Positions 37,118 through 45,820 of a DNA stretch of 64,000 nucleotides are shown here, one piece after another. The position numbers and the translations under genes are program-made. Each line of letters begins with the position of its first letter. The first letter of the stretch is position 1. Origin of the DNA: Balneolales bacterium (GTDB lineage Bacteria; Bacteroidota; Rhodothermia; Balneolales; Cyclonatronaceae); NCBI GenBank assembly GCA_020832405.1, contig JAFIET010000009.1, positions 1-64,000 of the forward strand. The letters run 5' to 3'. Below the pieces are notes generated by a model. That model saw only the letters and a list, made by a program, of their open reading frames with translations. It was not told where the DNA came from and searched no databases.

Positions 37118-37594
37118 ATGACAGACACCCGCTTCACCGCACCCTCACTTATCGACGTGTATCCTTACCGGATGAGTTGCGGCGCCGTTCATTTTATGAT
37201 GTTCCGCCGGGCAAAGGGCACGCTTTATGAGGGGCAATGGCGGATGATTGGCGGCAAGGTTATGGCAGGGGAGACCGCAGCAGCGGCGGCGCAGCGGGAG
37301 TTTAAGGAAGAAACTTCACTTGATGCCGAACTGTTCTGGTGTGTACCTTCAGTCAATTCTTTTTTTGATTTTGAGCGAAATATGCTGCATCATATACCGG
37401 TTTTTGCATGCAGCTGCAAAACTGAAGCTAAACCGGTATTAAACCATGAGCACGACAGTTATGGCTGGTTTACAGCCGCAGAAGCCGCAAAGCTGACCGC
37501 CTGGCCGGAACAGCAGCGGTTAATACGGCTTATTGAGCGTATCCTTCTTCATCAGGATTCTTTACCCAACGAATGGATTTTATCACGACCTTGA
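37118..37594 (+). CDS. NUDIX hydrolase (158 aa)
   Basis: NUDIX box at about residues 47-69: GKVMAGETAAAAAQREFKEE, with the Gx5Ex7REUxEE order kept and the last glycine replaced by serine. It hydrolyses a nucleoside-diphosphate-linked compound with Mg2+; dihydroneopterin triphosphate or a nucleotide sugar are options. It lies 11 bases after the SxtJ-like gene, so probably in the same operon. Confidence 0.88.
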   Translation: MTDTRFTAPSLIDVYPYRMSCGAVHFMMFRRAKGTLYEGQWRMIGGKVMAGETAAAAAQREFKEETSLDAELFWCVPSVNSFFDFERNMLHHIPVFACSCKTEAKPVLNHEHDSYGWFTAAEAAKLTAWPEQQRLIRLIERILLHQDSLPNEWILSRP

Positions 37595-37637
37595 ACCGAC
37601 GGCACGGTGATATTCACCGGTTTTACAATACAGCACT

Positions 37638-38918
37638 ATGAAGCAGCATACGGATTTTTCTTTCCGCCCGGCCTCCCGCACACAGATGTTTTTTTGTTAT
37701 CTCGCAGCAGCAATTCTTACCGTTGTGCTTCTGCTTGGTGGAAACAGCCGCAGCTACGCACAATCATTCACCGAAAAACCTTACGAACTGCGTTTTGCAC
37801 CTGATTTTTGGTATAACGACGTGGATGGCATCCGGCTCGGCGTAAGGATGAGAGGGCAGGTTCCCGGAACCTTTGATGACGGCCCGCACCGCCTCGATAC
37901 CGGTCTTTGGCTGGGTACATGGCTGCCTGATACCCCGGTTTCCTATTATATTAAGTACACCAATCCGATAGCATCGATTTCTGATTTCAACAGCGAGGGG
38001 AGCTACAGCCTGCTAAGCAGCATTCGTGCAGGGTTTCACCGGCATGGCCTTGGTTTCGACAAACGCTGGCAGCCGGGTTTTAACGAAGATGAATTCACGC
38101 AATTCGCAGCTTTTGGCGGTGTTTATCGGCATTTTGATGATGAATACCTGGTGTTTCCGGCGCTCTGGCAGGATGGCTGGACCCCCCATCTCGCGATGAG
38201 TGCGCAGCGGCAGCAGGCTACAGAAGCAGGTTTTCTTTACTACAGAGCTTCCGCATTCACAGGCCTGGCTGACGGGGAGGATTTATTCAGCAGTCTTCAG
38301 GCCGAGGTCAGGAAAAGCATAGCGCTCAGCAGGCAGTTTAACATCCGGCTCCGGGTTTCCGGAGGGTATGCAGCTGGTGAGGTGCCACCCGAGCAACGGT
38401 ACCTCGCTTCTCAGGCAACAGCATTCAGCTGGATGAACTCCGGGTTTTTCCGGGCCAAAGGAACCATACCGGTACCCTGGATGGAATCGGGTGCTTTTCA
38501 GCTCACCGGAAATGCAGCCAACATCAGAGGGTATGCAGGCCGCGATGCGCGTAATGCCAGAAACGGAACGCCGGTATTTTATGAAGCTTATACTGCAATA
38601 AACGCTGAAATCGACTATCCCAACCCGATAGACCGCATCTTTGAGAGCATCCCGATATTGGGAGATTTCCTGAGGCTGCGTTCGTATCTTTTTACGGATG
38701 TATTCAGCGGAGCCCGTTATTCGGATGACAGAACCGAAAATCTCGCTGATGCAGGCGCCGGTTTTGCATTATCACTCAACATCCCCGATCAGCTTGGCCG
38801 GCCAAGAGGCTTTGTACTTCGCTGTGATCTGCCCGTTTGGCTTTCCTCCCCTGAACCGGGTGAAGACCCCCTGAAACTGCGGGGGGTAGTCAGTTTTGGA
38901 GCAGTAATCGGCTTTTAA
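37638..38918 (+). CDS. Predicted outer-membrane beta-barrel protein (426 aa)
   Basis: An N-terminal hydrophobic segment (FFCYLAAAILTVVLLLGGN) with cleavage likely after SYAQ. The mature protein has repeated aromatic amphipathic strands (LRFAPDFWYNDVDGIRLGVRMRG, TGLWLGTWLP, SYYIKYTNP) and ends in ...FGAVIGF, a terminal phenylalanine as expected for BAM-inserted barrels. It resembles the barrel part of surface-antigen/BamA-like proteins without POTRA domains. Function unknown. Confidence 0.65.
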   Translation: MKQHTDFSFRPASRTQMFFCYLAAAILTVVLLLGGNSRSYAQSFTEKPYELRFAPDFWYNDVDGIRLGVRMRGQVPGTFDDGPHRLDTGLWLGTWLPDTPVSYYIKYTNPIASISDFNSEGSYSLLSSIRAGFHRHGLGFDKRWQPGFNEDEFTQFAAFGGVYRHFDDEYLVFPALWQDGWTPHLAMSAQRQQATEAGFLYYRASAFTGLADGEDLFSSLQAEVRKSIALSRQFNIRLRVSGGYAAGEVPPEQRYLASQATAFSWMNSGFFRAKGTIPVPWMESGAFQLTGNAANIRGYAGRDARNARNGTPVFYEAYTAINAEIDYPNPIDRIFESIPILGDFLRLRSYLFTDVFSGARYSDDRTENLADAGAGFALSLNIPDQLGRPRGFVLRCDLPVWLSSPEPGEDPLKLRGVVSFGAVIGF

Positions 38919-39148
38919 AACAAAAAAACGTGACAGCAAGATCAGGTACGTAACACAGGTTTACTGAAATCACAGACGGATATCAATACCGCAGGTGCGC
39001 AGGGTTTACTGCATATACAGACAGCTTCGTATTGGGTAAAGTAATGTCTGAAACTGCTGAAATTGTTTCCGCTAAGCTTCCCAAAATTTCTTAATTTGTA
39101 ACGCTGTACAATTTACGGCGTCACCTAAGTTTCATATAGACCTCCTAC

Positions 39149-41068
39149 ATGAAAAAAAACCTTACAGAATTATTTAAAATAGAAAATCTCAAAGCAGATC
39201 TGCTTGTGAGCAGCAGGAAACGGTACTTTATAAAAATCGGACTTGACTATTTAATTTTCCTATTGTGTGCTCCTCTCGCGGTATTTGTAAGAATGGGGCA
39301 TATTGACGCCTGGGAGCTGTTGTTTGTTTATACGGCTATAGCATCTGTTTCGAAGCTTGTATCCCTTTTGGTAATTAAAATCTATAAACAATCCTGGCAC
39401 AATGTTTCTGTGTTCGATTTGTTTCAGGTAATTCTGATCACCCTCTTCTCAGCAGCAATTACACTCGCAGCCGTTTTGTATATGAGGTCAGTTTCGGTGT
39501 TTGCAGTACCTTTCGGAGTTGTGCTGATTGATATGGTACTTTCGATTATTGCACTTGGCGCATTTCGGATGCTTGCACGCGTGATTACCGAAAATGCTCA
39601 CTTAGTTAACCCAAACAACACCAAAAAAAATAAACGGGTTTTGATTGTTGGTGCGGGAAGTGCCGGTACAACGATGGCAAAAGAACTTCGAAAAGACGCA
39701 GATGCCAACATGGCACCTGTTGGTTTTCTGGATGACGACCCCGCCAAGCTTCGGCAGACATTTGTAGGTTTAAAAGTTTTCGGTACTACGCAGGATATCG
39801 GTGAAGTAGTAAAATCGCAGAATGTAGATATTGTGCTCATTGCAATCCCTTCAAATCCGGATGCTGTTCGTGAAATCCTGAAAAAAACCATTCAGCTAAA
39901 GGTTAAACACAGGATTCTGCCCAGGCTGGCCGATCTTGCAAACATGAGTGTATCGGTTTCACAGATTCGGGAAGTAGATGTAGAAGATTTGCTTCAGCGC
40001 GATCCCATCAACCTGAATACCGACGAAATATCAAGCTACCTAACCGGCAAAACGGTGCTTGTAACCGGGGCTGGCGGGTCAATAGGTTCCGAAATTGTGC
40101 GGCAGGTTTGTAACTTTTCCCCGGCCAGAATTCTGCTTGTAGGCAGGGGTGAAAACAGTATTTATCAGCTTCAGCTTGAGCTTAACCGTCAGTATAAAAA
40201 TATTGAGTATTTCGCCTACATCACTGATGTGCGTGATAAGGAATCACTGGCACGCATTTTTGAGCGGCATAAGCCGGAAATTCTTTTTCATGCAGCTGCG
40301 CACAAGCATGTACCGCTCATGGAGGATAACCCGGAACAAGCGGTATTCAACAACATCTTCGGCACAAAAAACCTGGTCGAACTTGCCCATGAATGGAAAG
40401 TTGAGCGCTTCGTTAATGTATCAACCGATAAAGCCGTAAACCCGACTTCAGTAATGGGTGCTTCGAAGCGTGCAGCAGAGTATGTTGTGGAATGGGGAGC
40501 AACGAAAGCAGGTAAAAATCAGGTATTTGTATCAGTTCGCTTCGGAAATGTGCTTGGCAGCCGTGGCAGCGTTATCCCGATATTTAAGGATCAGATTCAG
40601 AACGGCGGTCCTGTAACCGTAACGCATCCTGAAATGAACCGTTACTTCATGACAATACCGGAAGCTTCCCAGCTTGTTCTGCAGGCCGGAGGAATGGAAA
40701 ATAACGGAGCCGTTTATGTGCTTGATATGGGCAAACCGGTTAAAATATCAGATCTTGCACGGGATCTGATTCAACTCTCAGGCTTGATACCGGGGAAGGA
40801 TATACAGATTGAATACACGGGTATGCGCCCCGGCGAGAAGCTTTTTGAAGAGCTGCTTACTGCAGAAGAGGGAACGGAGAGTTCCAAATACAAGAAAATT
40901 ATGGTTTCCAGAAAAAGCAAGGTGGGTATAGATAATCTGGAAGAGATGCTTGTTCGTTTACACGAGGCAGCATTGGCCGGCGACGGAACCACTATCCGCA
41001 AATGTTTTTATGAAATGATTCCTAACTATTCGGGCTATAAGCTCAATGGAGAGGGAAAAGTCAATTAA
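39149..41068 (+). CDS. Membrane-bound nucleoside-diphosphate-sugar 4,6-dehydratase (CapD/PglF/FlaA1-like)
   Basis: 639 residues: about four N-terminal membrane helices, a first Rossmann domain (RVLIVGAGSAGTTMAKELR), then the catalytic SDR domain with TGAGGSIGSEIVRQVC and HAAAHKHVPLMEDNP. FVNVSTDKAVNPTSVMGASKRAAE has the Asp-Lys pair that replaces Ser-Tyr in this subfamily. It probably converts UDP-GlcNAc to a 4-keto-6-deoxy sugar at the inner membrane, the first step toward bacillosamine, fucosamine or similar sugars of surface glycans. The epimerase gene follows 29 bases later. Confidence 0.93.
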   Translation: MKKNLTELFKIENLKADLLVSSRKRYFIKIGLDYLIFLLCAPLAVFVRMGHIDAWELLFVYTAIASVSKLVSLLVIKIYKQSWHNVSVFDLFQVILITLFSAAITLAAVLYMRSVSVFAVPFGVVLIDMVLSIIALGAFRMLARVITENAHLVNPNNTKKNKRVLIVGAGSAGTTMAKELRKDADANMAPVGFLDDDPAKLRQTFVGLKVFGTTQDIGEVVKSQNVDIVLIAIPSNPDAVREILKKTIQLKVKHRILPRLADLANMSVSVSQIREVDVEDLLQRDPINLNTDEISSYLTGKTVLVTGAGGSIGSEIVRQVCNFSPARILLVGRGENSIYQLQLELNRQYKNIEYFAYITDVRDKESLARIFERHKPEILFHAAAHKHVPLMEDNPEQAVFNNIFGTKNLVELAHEWKVERFVNVSTDKAVNPTSVMGASKRAAEYVVEWGATKAGKNQVFVSVRFGNVLGSRGSVIPIFKDQIQNGGPVTVTHPEMNRYFMTIPEASQLVLQAGGMENNGAVYVLDMGKPVKISDLARDLIQLSGLIPGKDIQIEYTGMRPGEKLFEELLTAEEGTESSKYKKIMVSRKSKVGIDNLEEMLVRLHEAALAGDGTTIRKCFYEMIPNYSGYKLNGEGKVN

Positions 41069-41097
41069 AAGTAAAATCGTAATCTAAAAAAACTATT

Positions 41098-42153
41098 ATG
41101 AAAGTTATGATAACCGGTACAGCCGGTTTTATCGGTTTCCACCTTGTTAAACTGCTTCTGCAGGACGGACATGAAGTTATAGGTATAGATAATATCAACG
41201 ATTATTATGATATAAATCTTAAATATAACAGACTCCGGGAAACAGGCATAAATATTGAAGAAATCCGTGACGGAGAGCCGGTGGAGAGCAGCTTACCCGG
41301 GTATCGCTTTGTAAAGCTTGGTCTTGAAAACAAAGACGGGATACTTGAGCTTTTCAAAAAAGAAAGATTTGATGTTGTTATAAACCTTGCGGCTCAGGCT
41401 GGCGTGAGATACAGCCTTATTAACCCGCATACATACATTGATGCCAACATAACCGGTTTTCTGAATATTCTCGAAGGATGTCGTCATTATCCCGTAAAGC
41501 ATTTGATTTATGCTTCATCAAGCTCAGTTTACGGGGCGAATACAAAAATGCCGTTTTCTGTAAATCACAATGTTGATCACCCCGTGAGTTTGTATGCCAC
41601 ATCCAAAAAGGCTAATGAACTGATGGCACATACTTACGCGAATCTTTTCAATATACCTTCAACCGGGCTTCGTTTTTTCACTGTTTACGGTCCGTGGGGA
41701 CGCCCTGATATGGCGCTTTTTCTGTTTACCAAGGCCATCACTGAAGATAAGCCTATCGACGTATTTAACCACGGCGAAATGATGCGTGATTTCACCTATG
41801 TTGATGATATTGTTGAAAGTATCCGCAGGCTTGTGCCTAAGCCACCGGTTGCTAGCAGTACCTGGTCGGGCGACAAGCCGGACCCCGCAACAAGCTTTGC
41901 ACCCTATCAGATTTTTAATATAGGAAACAGCAATCCTGTAAAGCTGATGGATTTTATTCGCGAAATTGAAAAAAATCTCGGAAAAGAAGCCAAAAAGAAT
42001 ATGATGGATATTCAGCCCGGAGATGTTCCCAAAACCTGGGCTGATGTTGAAGCTTTGTTCGATTATACGGATTACAGGCCTAAAATTACCGTTGAGCAGG
42101 GTATTAAAAACTTCATTGAGTGGTACAAAGATTATTACAAAGTTAGTTTGTAG
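41098..42153 (+). CDS. NAD-dependent epimerase, probable UDP-glucuronate 4-epimerase
   Basis: 351 residues. TGTAGFIGFHLVKLLLQDGHEVIGIDNINDYYD is the NAD site and typical UDP-glucuronate epimerase start; the catalytic triad region includes YASSSSVYG and YATSKKANE; TVYGPWGRPDMALFLFTKAI follows. It would interconvert UDP-glucuronate and UDP-galacturonate for capsule or exopolysaccharide. No glycosyltransferase is in the window. Confidence 0.9.
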   Translation: MKVMITGTAGFIGFHLVKLLLQDGHEVIGIDNINDYYDINLKYNRLRETGINIEEIRDGEPVESSLPGYRFVKLGLENKDGILELFKKERFDVVINLAAQAGVRYSLINPHTYIDANITGFLNILEGCRHYPVKHLIYASSSSVYGANTKMPFSVNHNVDHPVSLYATSKKANELMAHTYANLFNIPSTGLRFFTVYGPWGRPDMALFLFTKAITEDKPIDVFNHGEMMRDFTYVDDIVESIRRLVPKPPVASSTWSGDKPDPATSFAPYQIFNIGNSNPVKLMDFIREIEKNLGKEAKKNMMDIQPGDVPKTWADVEALFDYTDYRPKITVEQGIKNFIEWYKDYYKVSL

Positions 42154-42175
42154 TTCGCTGTACCCTATAAATATA

Positions 42176-42216
42176 AACAGGCGTACGGATTATAAATCTG
42201 TACGCCTGTTTTGTTT
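42176..42216. terminator. Bidirectional terminator between epimerase and coiled-coil gene
   Basis: Stem ACAGGCGTAC with GTACGCCTGT, further paired by GAT/ATC around a TATA loop, followed by TTTTGTTT. It lies between convergent genes and overlaps the last bases of the downstream minus-strand gene. Confidence 0.88.
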
Positions 42217-42817
42217 ATAGCAGATTATTTTTCTTAAGGATCTGAGCAATGTATGGGTCGTCTTTTGCGAGATCTTTAAGAGCCTGATGGATATTGTCGC
42301 TGTTTTTTGGTATTTCAGTTTGCAATCTAATGAAGCTGTCATTGAGCATTTTATTTTCTTTCTTCATGGGCTCAATAAATTTAAAAGTGAGTATCAGGAT
42401 AGAAAGCACTGTTACAAGCGACAAAAACAGCAGTGCCAGAATAATGTACCAAAACTGCTGTTCAAAACTGCTGATGCTCAGATAGGTTTCGTTGGTTCGG
42501 TTTTCAACGCCTGTGAGCCGCTGATCAACAGCTCCAACACGGTCAACTAATAAATCTTCAGTACGTGTAAGCCTGCCTTCAAGCAGTGTACCAAGTTCGG
42601 TGATTTCCCGCAAAATCCTGTTGGAGTCGCTCACAGGCAGCGAAGGGGATGTTGATTGCGGAACTATTGATTCAAGGGTATCAGCAATAGCCGATATGTA
42701 AGGCTCAGCTTTTAGTAAACTCTGTGCAGATAATTTTACGGGGAAAGTGAACAGAAAAAGCAGTATTGAAAATGACAATACTGCTTTGGTTTTGTTATTC
42801 AATTCAGATAAAAACAT
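42215..42817 (-). CDS. Membrane-anchored coiled-coil protein of unknown function (200 aa)
   Basis: Possible signal peptide (VLSFSILLFLFTFPVKLSAQ), then a heptad-rich stretch (ILREITELGTLLEGRLTRTE through VDQRLTGVENRTNE), a membrane helix at about residues 122-147 (FWYIILALLFLSLVTVLSILIL) and a charged tail. I recognise no family. It lies 21 bases after the aldehyde dehydrogenase. Confidence 0.6.
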   Translation of the reverse strand: MFLSELNNKTKAVLSFSILLFLFTFPVKLSAQSLLKAEPYISAIADTLESIVPQSTSPSLPVSDSNRILREITELGTLLEGRLTRTEDLLVDRVGAVDQRLTGVENRTNETYLSISSFEQQFWYIILALLFLSLVTVLSILILTFKFIEPMKKENKMLNDSFIRLQTEIPKNSDNIHQALKDLAKDDPYIAQILKKNNLL

Positions 42818-42838
42818 AACATTTTTTTGATATATGCA

Positions 42839-44218
42839 TCAGACTAATTTAAGGGCTGCATCAATAATTTTCCGCTTCAAATCGGTGTAAGGTGCGCCTA
42901 CAAGTTCCGCACCTGAGGGGCCCGGCCCGCTTTCCATTACTGCCATTTCATTAGAAAACTCTCTGAATCCGAAAAAACCGTGTGAGCGTCCGTGTCCGCT
43001 GCTCCCATTTCCGCCAAACGGCAGGTTATTGTGAGCAAAATGACTGAGGATGTCGTTGGCAACAAAACCTCCGGTACGAATACGATCACGCCAAAAACGG
43101 ATTTCTTTGTTATTGGCTGAAAAGATGTAGGCGGCAAGCGGTTTTGGATTGCGTGAAAGCTGATCAAAAATTTCATCATCATCACTGTAGCTAAGCACAG
43201 GTAAGACCGGCCCGAAAATTTCATCCTGCATTACCAGTGCCTGATTGGCCTCCTTGTTCATTTCGAGTACGGCTGGACCGAAAAAAAGCTCGTTTTCGTC
43301 AGAGTATTGAGGGAACAGTAGCTTTCCGTTTTGTGATAGCGCATCTTGTAGCAGGGCCTGCAATCGGTTAAAATGATGCCGGTGGATCAGTTTTCCGTAT
43401 CCAGTATCTGTGGGTTTACCTTCACAGGCGAGCGGGAAACGTTTTTTTATTTCCTGTTCAAGCAACTCATGAAAACGAACACGTATGTTTTCATGAACCA
43501 TCACGTAATCAGGAGCTATACAGGTTTGTCCGCAATTAATATATTTGCCCCAGGCAATGCGCCTTGCTGCTTTTTCTACATCTGCGTGGCGGGTAACGAT
43601 GCAGGGTGATTTGCCGCCAAGTTCAAGCGTAACCGGAACCAGGTTTTCAGCAGCAGCTTTCATTACTTTTTTCCCGATTGCGGGGCTGCCTGTGAAGAAG
43701 ATGTGATCCCAGGGCTCAGAGGTTAAGCCGGCAGCAAAACGGGCGTCTCCTTCCTTTAAGGTGCACAAACCTTCAGGAAGACACTCTTCCAAAATATGGC
43801 GGATAACCTTGTTTGTATTTGGTGTAAACTCCGAAGGTTTAATGACAACCTGGTTGCCGGCGCCAATAGCAGAAGCCAGCGGGCTCATTACAAGATTAAA
43901 GGGGTAGTTCCAGGGTGACAATATCAGGACACGCCCTTTTGGCTGATAGTGTACATAAGCTTTGGCTGTGAAATGAAGCAAAGTTCGGTTTACGGGCTTT
44001 GGGCTGCTCCACTCTTTCAGATGTTTGCGGATATGCCTAAGTTCAGATATAACCGGTATAATTTCAGTAACTTCAGCTTCTTCAGGCGGTTTGCCAAGGT
44101 CCTGATACAAGCCCTCACATATCGCTGTTTTTGCATTTATAACAGCACTCTGCAGTGCTTTTAGAACAGTGAGTCGTTTCGGAACGATTAAAGGGGGAGC
44201 TAACGTTTGTATTTTCAT
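42839..44218 (-). CDS. Aldehyde dehydrogenase, class 3-like (459 aa)
   Basis: NAD(P)-dependent oxidation of aldehydes to acids. Catalytic cysteine in INCGQTCIAPDYVM, general base in VTLELGGKSPC, cofactor site HIFFTGSPAIGKKVM, and LSPWNYPFNLVMSPLASAIGAGN. The 459-residue length and short N-terminus match the class 3 (fatty or medium-chain aldehyde) branch. The C-terminal extension may be membrane-associated; the physiological substrate is unknown. Confidence 0.93.
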   Translation of the reverse strand: MKIQTLAPPLIVPKRLTVLKALQSAVINAKTAICEGLYQDLGKPPEEAEVTEIIPVISELRHIRKHLKEWSSPKPVNRTLLHFTAKAYVHYQPKGRVLILSPWNYPFNLVMSPLASAIGAGNQVVIKPSEFTPNTNKVIRHILEECLPEGLCTLKEGDARFAAGLTSEPWDHIFFTGSPAIGKKVMKAAAENLVPVTLELGGKSPCIVTRHADVEKAARRIAWGKYINCGQTCIAPDYVMVHENIRVRFHELLEQEIKKRFPLACEGKPTDTGYGKLIHRHHFNRLQALLQDALSQNGKLLFPQYSDENELFFGPAVLEMNKEANQALVMQDEIFGPVLPVLSYSDDDEIFDQLSRNPKPLAAYIFSANNKEIRFWRDRIRTGGFVANDILSHFAHNNLPFGGNGSSGHGRSHGFFGFREFSNEMAVMESGPGPSGAELVGAPYTDLKRKIIDAALKLV

Positions 44219-44342
44219 GTTGATAGAAGAATAAAAAAGTGGCTTCGCTGATAAAAATAACTTGCAGCTAAATTTTCAATTGCTTCACGAATAAAGTATA
44301 TTTATGGGTATCCAAAGCTCGTAAACTAAACTATATATTACT

Positions 44343-45617
44343 ATGAAATCAAAAATACTTATCATTTCTGTTTTGGCTTCATTTTTGATCACCGGATTTA
44401 CAGCCGGCGACGTAAGTGCTCAAAATCATGACGAAGAAAGACGGCTTTCAATCTCAGTGTTCGGCGGAACTACGTTGACAAATGATGTATTCCGGCTTGG
44501 CCCTATTGGTAGTGTCGAAGTTGACAACCAAAATAAAGCTTTATTCGGCGCCAGTTTAATGTATGCACTTACACCTGCATTTAGTGTCGAATTCCTAACT
44601 CAATATATGCAGTTTGAAAATGGTTCGGCAGCATTAAATGAATACGAAAGCACAGTTCTGGACTTTTCTTTCAGAACTAACTACAACCTGAATCATATTC
44701 TGGGTTTAAACAGAATCTCGCCAAATGTAGCTCCATACATTACACTTGGTGCAGGCTTGTATTATTTTGACTACGAACGCGTAAACACGCAATCTAACAT
44801 GACTTTTTCTGATACCGGGTTTCAGCTTGTAGCTTTAGCCGGTGCCGGATTTAATTTCCGTGTTTCTAACGGAATCGATTTATTTGCGCAGTACGATTTC
44901 CGCATCACACCAGATAACGTTGTTGCCAATACTCTCAGAACCAATCCTAACATCGATAAAAAAACAGTTACCTATGGTTCTTTGTTCGGAGGTCTTCGTT
45001 TCCACTTTGGCCAGCGTGAGGCACGCCACATGTCATGGAGACCTGCCCCAATGGATCTCTATGAAGATGATTTTAACCGTTTGATGGCACTTCATACCCG
45101 CATGGACGACCTTGAGCGTCAGCTTGCAGCACAAGGTGAAGATATGAGCGGTATTGAAGCCAGAACGTCAGCTCTTGAAGGTCGTGCCGACAATCATGAA
45201 GGCCGTATCGGAGAGCTTGAGAGAAAATTTGCTGAAATGGAGCAAACCATGCGTGACCGTGAAAGAGAGCGTGATACACGCACAACCATGACTGTTGATG
45301 AGCGTGGTCTTACACAGGTTCTTGCTGATGGGCATTATGTTCAGGTCTTTGCTGGTCTGACACTCGAGCAGGCTCAGCGCGTAAGGCAAACCATGATTTC
45401 TCAGTTGCAGGGTGTTGTTGATAACCCGGCTCAGATGGTTCTCATAACACAGAGACGTCAGTTCTACGAAGTGCGTGTAGGTGTTTTCAACCGTTTCCCT
45501 GAAACAGCCAACGTGCTTAGAACTGCGCAAGGTACCTTCAGTGATGCATTCGTTGTCACATTCCCGCGCCCGGCTCACCTCAGCTCACAATACCAGGACA
45601 TCAGAAGAACAAACTAA
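44343..45617 (+). CDS. Outer-membrane barrel with coiled coil and SPOR domain (424 aa)
   Basis: Signal peptide (ILIISVLASFLITGFTAG, cleavage after SAQ). Residues about 30-225 are an OmpA/OmpW-like beta-barrel (FGASLMYALTPAFSVEF, APYITLGAGLYYFDYE, YGSLFGGLRFHFGQ). Residues about 240-310 are coiled coil (MDDLERQLAAQGEDMSGIEA, IGELERKFAEMEQTMRDRER). Residues about 330-410 are a SPOR domain (HYVQVFAGLTLEQAQRVRQ, FYEVRVGVFNRFPE), which binds glycan strands stripped of peptides, as at division septa. It would tie the outer membrane to peptidoglycan. A strong terminator follows. Confidence 0.82.
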   Translation: MKSKILIISVLASFLITGFTAGDVSAQNHDEERRLSISVFGGTTLTNDVFRLGPIGSVEVDNQNKALFGASLMYALTPAFSVEFLTQYMQFENGSAALNEYESTVLDFSFRTNYNLNHILGLNRISPNVAPYITLGAGLYYFDYERVNTQSNMTFSDTGFQLVALAGAGFNFRVSNGIDLFAQYDFRITPDNVVANTLRTNPNIDKKTVTYGSLFGGLRFHFGQREARHMSWRPAPMDLYEDDFNRLMALHTRMDDLERQLAAQGEDMSGIEARTSALEGRADNHEGRIGELERKFAEMEQTMRDRERERDTRTTMTVDERGLTQVLADGHYVQVFAGLTLEQAQRVRQTMISQLQGVVDNPAQMVLITQRRQFYEVRVGVFNRFPETANVLRTAQGTFSDAFVVTFPRPAHLSSQYQDIRRTN

Positions 45618-45656
45618 GGTTTCTTCAAATTAACACAAGCATATCCGAGCTTTTAA

Positions 45657-45690
45657 GCCCTCCTGAGATTACAGGAGGGCTTTAGTTTTT
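45657..45690 (+). terminator. Terminator after the SPOR barrel gene
   Basis: Perfect 9-bp stem GCCCTCCTG (45657-45665) with CAGGAGGGC (45672-45680), followed by TTTAGTTTTT. Confidence 0.9.
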
Positions 45691-45764
45691 AAAAATCTTT
45701 CTATACTATATCCGATTCAGCCCTTCTAAAGAGCTTTGAATAATTAACACAGCTGAACACGGCA

Positions 45765-45805
45765 AACAAAAAAGCACTCCGGTAATCCCGAAGTGCTTTT
45801 TTTTT
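45765..45805 (-). terminator. Terminator after serA
   Basis: Stem AAGCACT (45772-45778) with AGTGCTT (45792-45798), flanked by A and T runs. It lies 16 bases past the serA stop on the minus strand. Confidence 0.85.
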
Positions 45806-45820
45806 GAATTGGTTTGAGTC

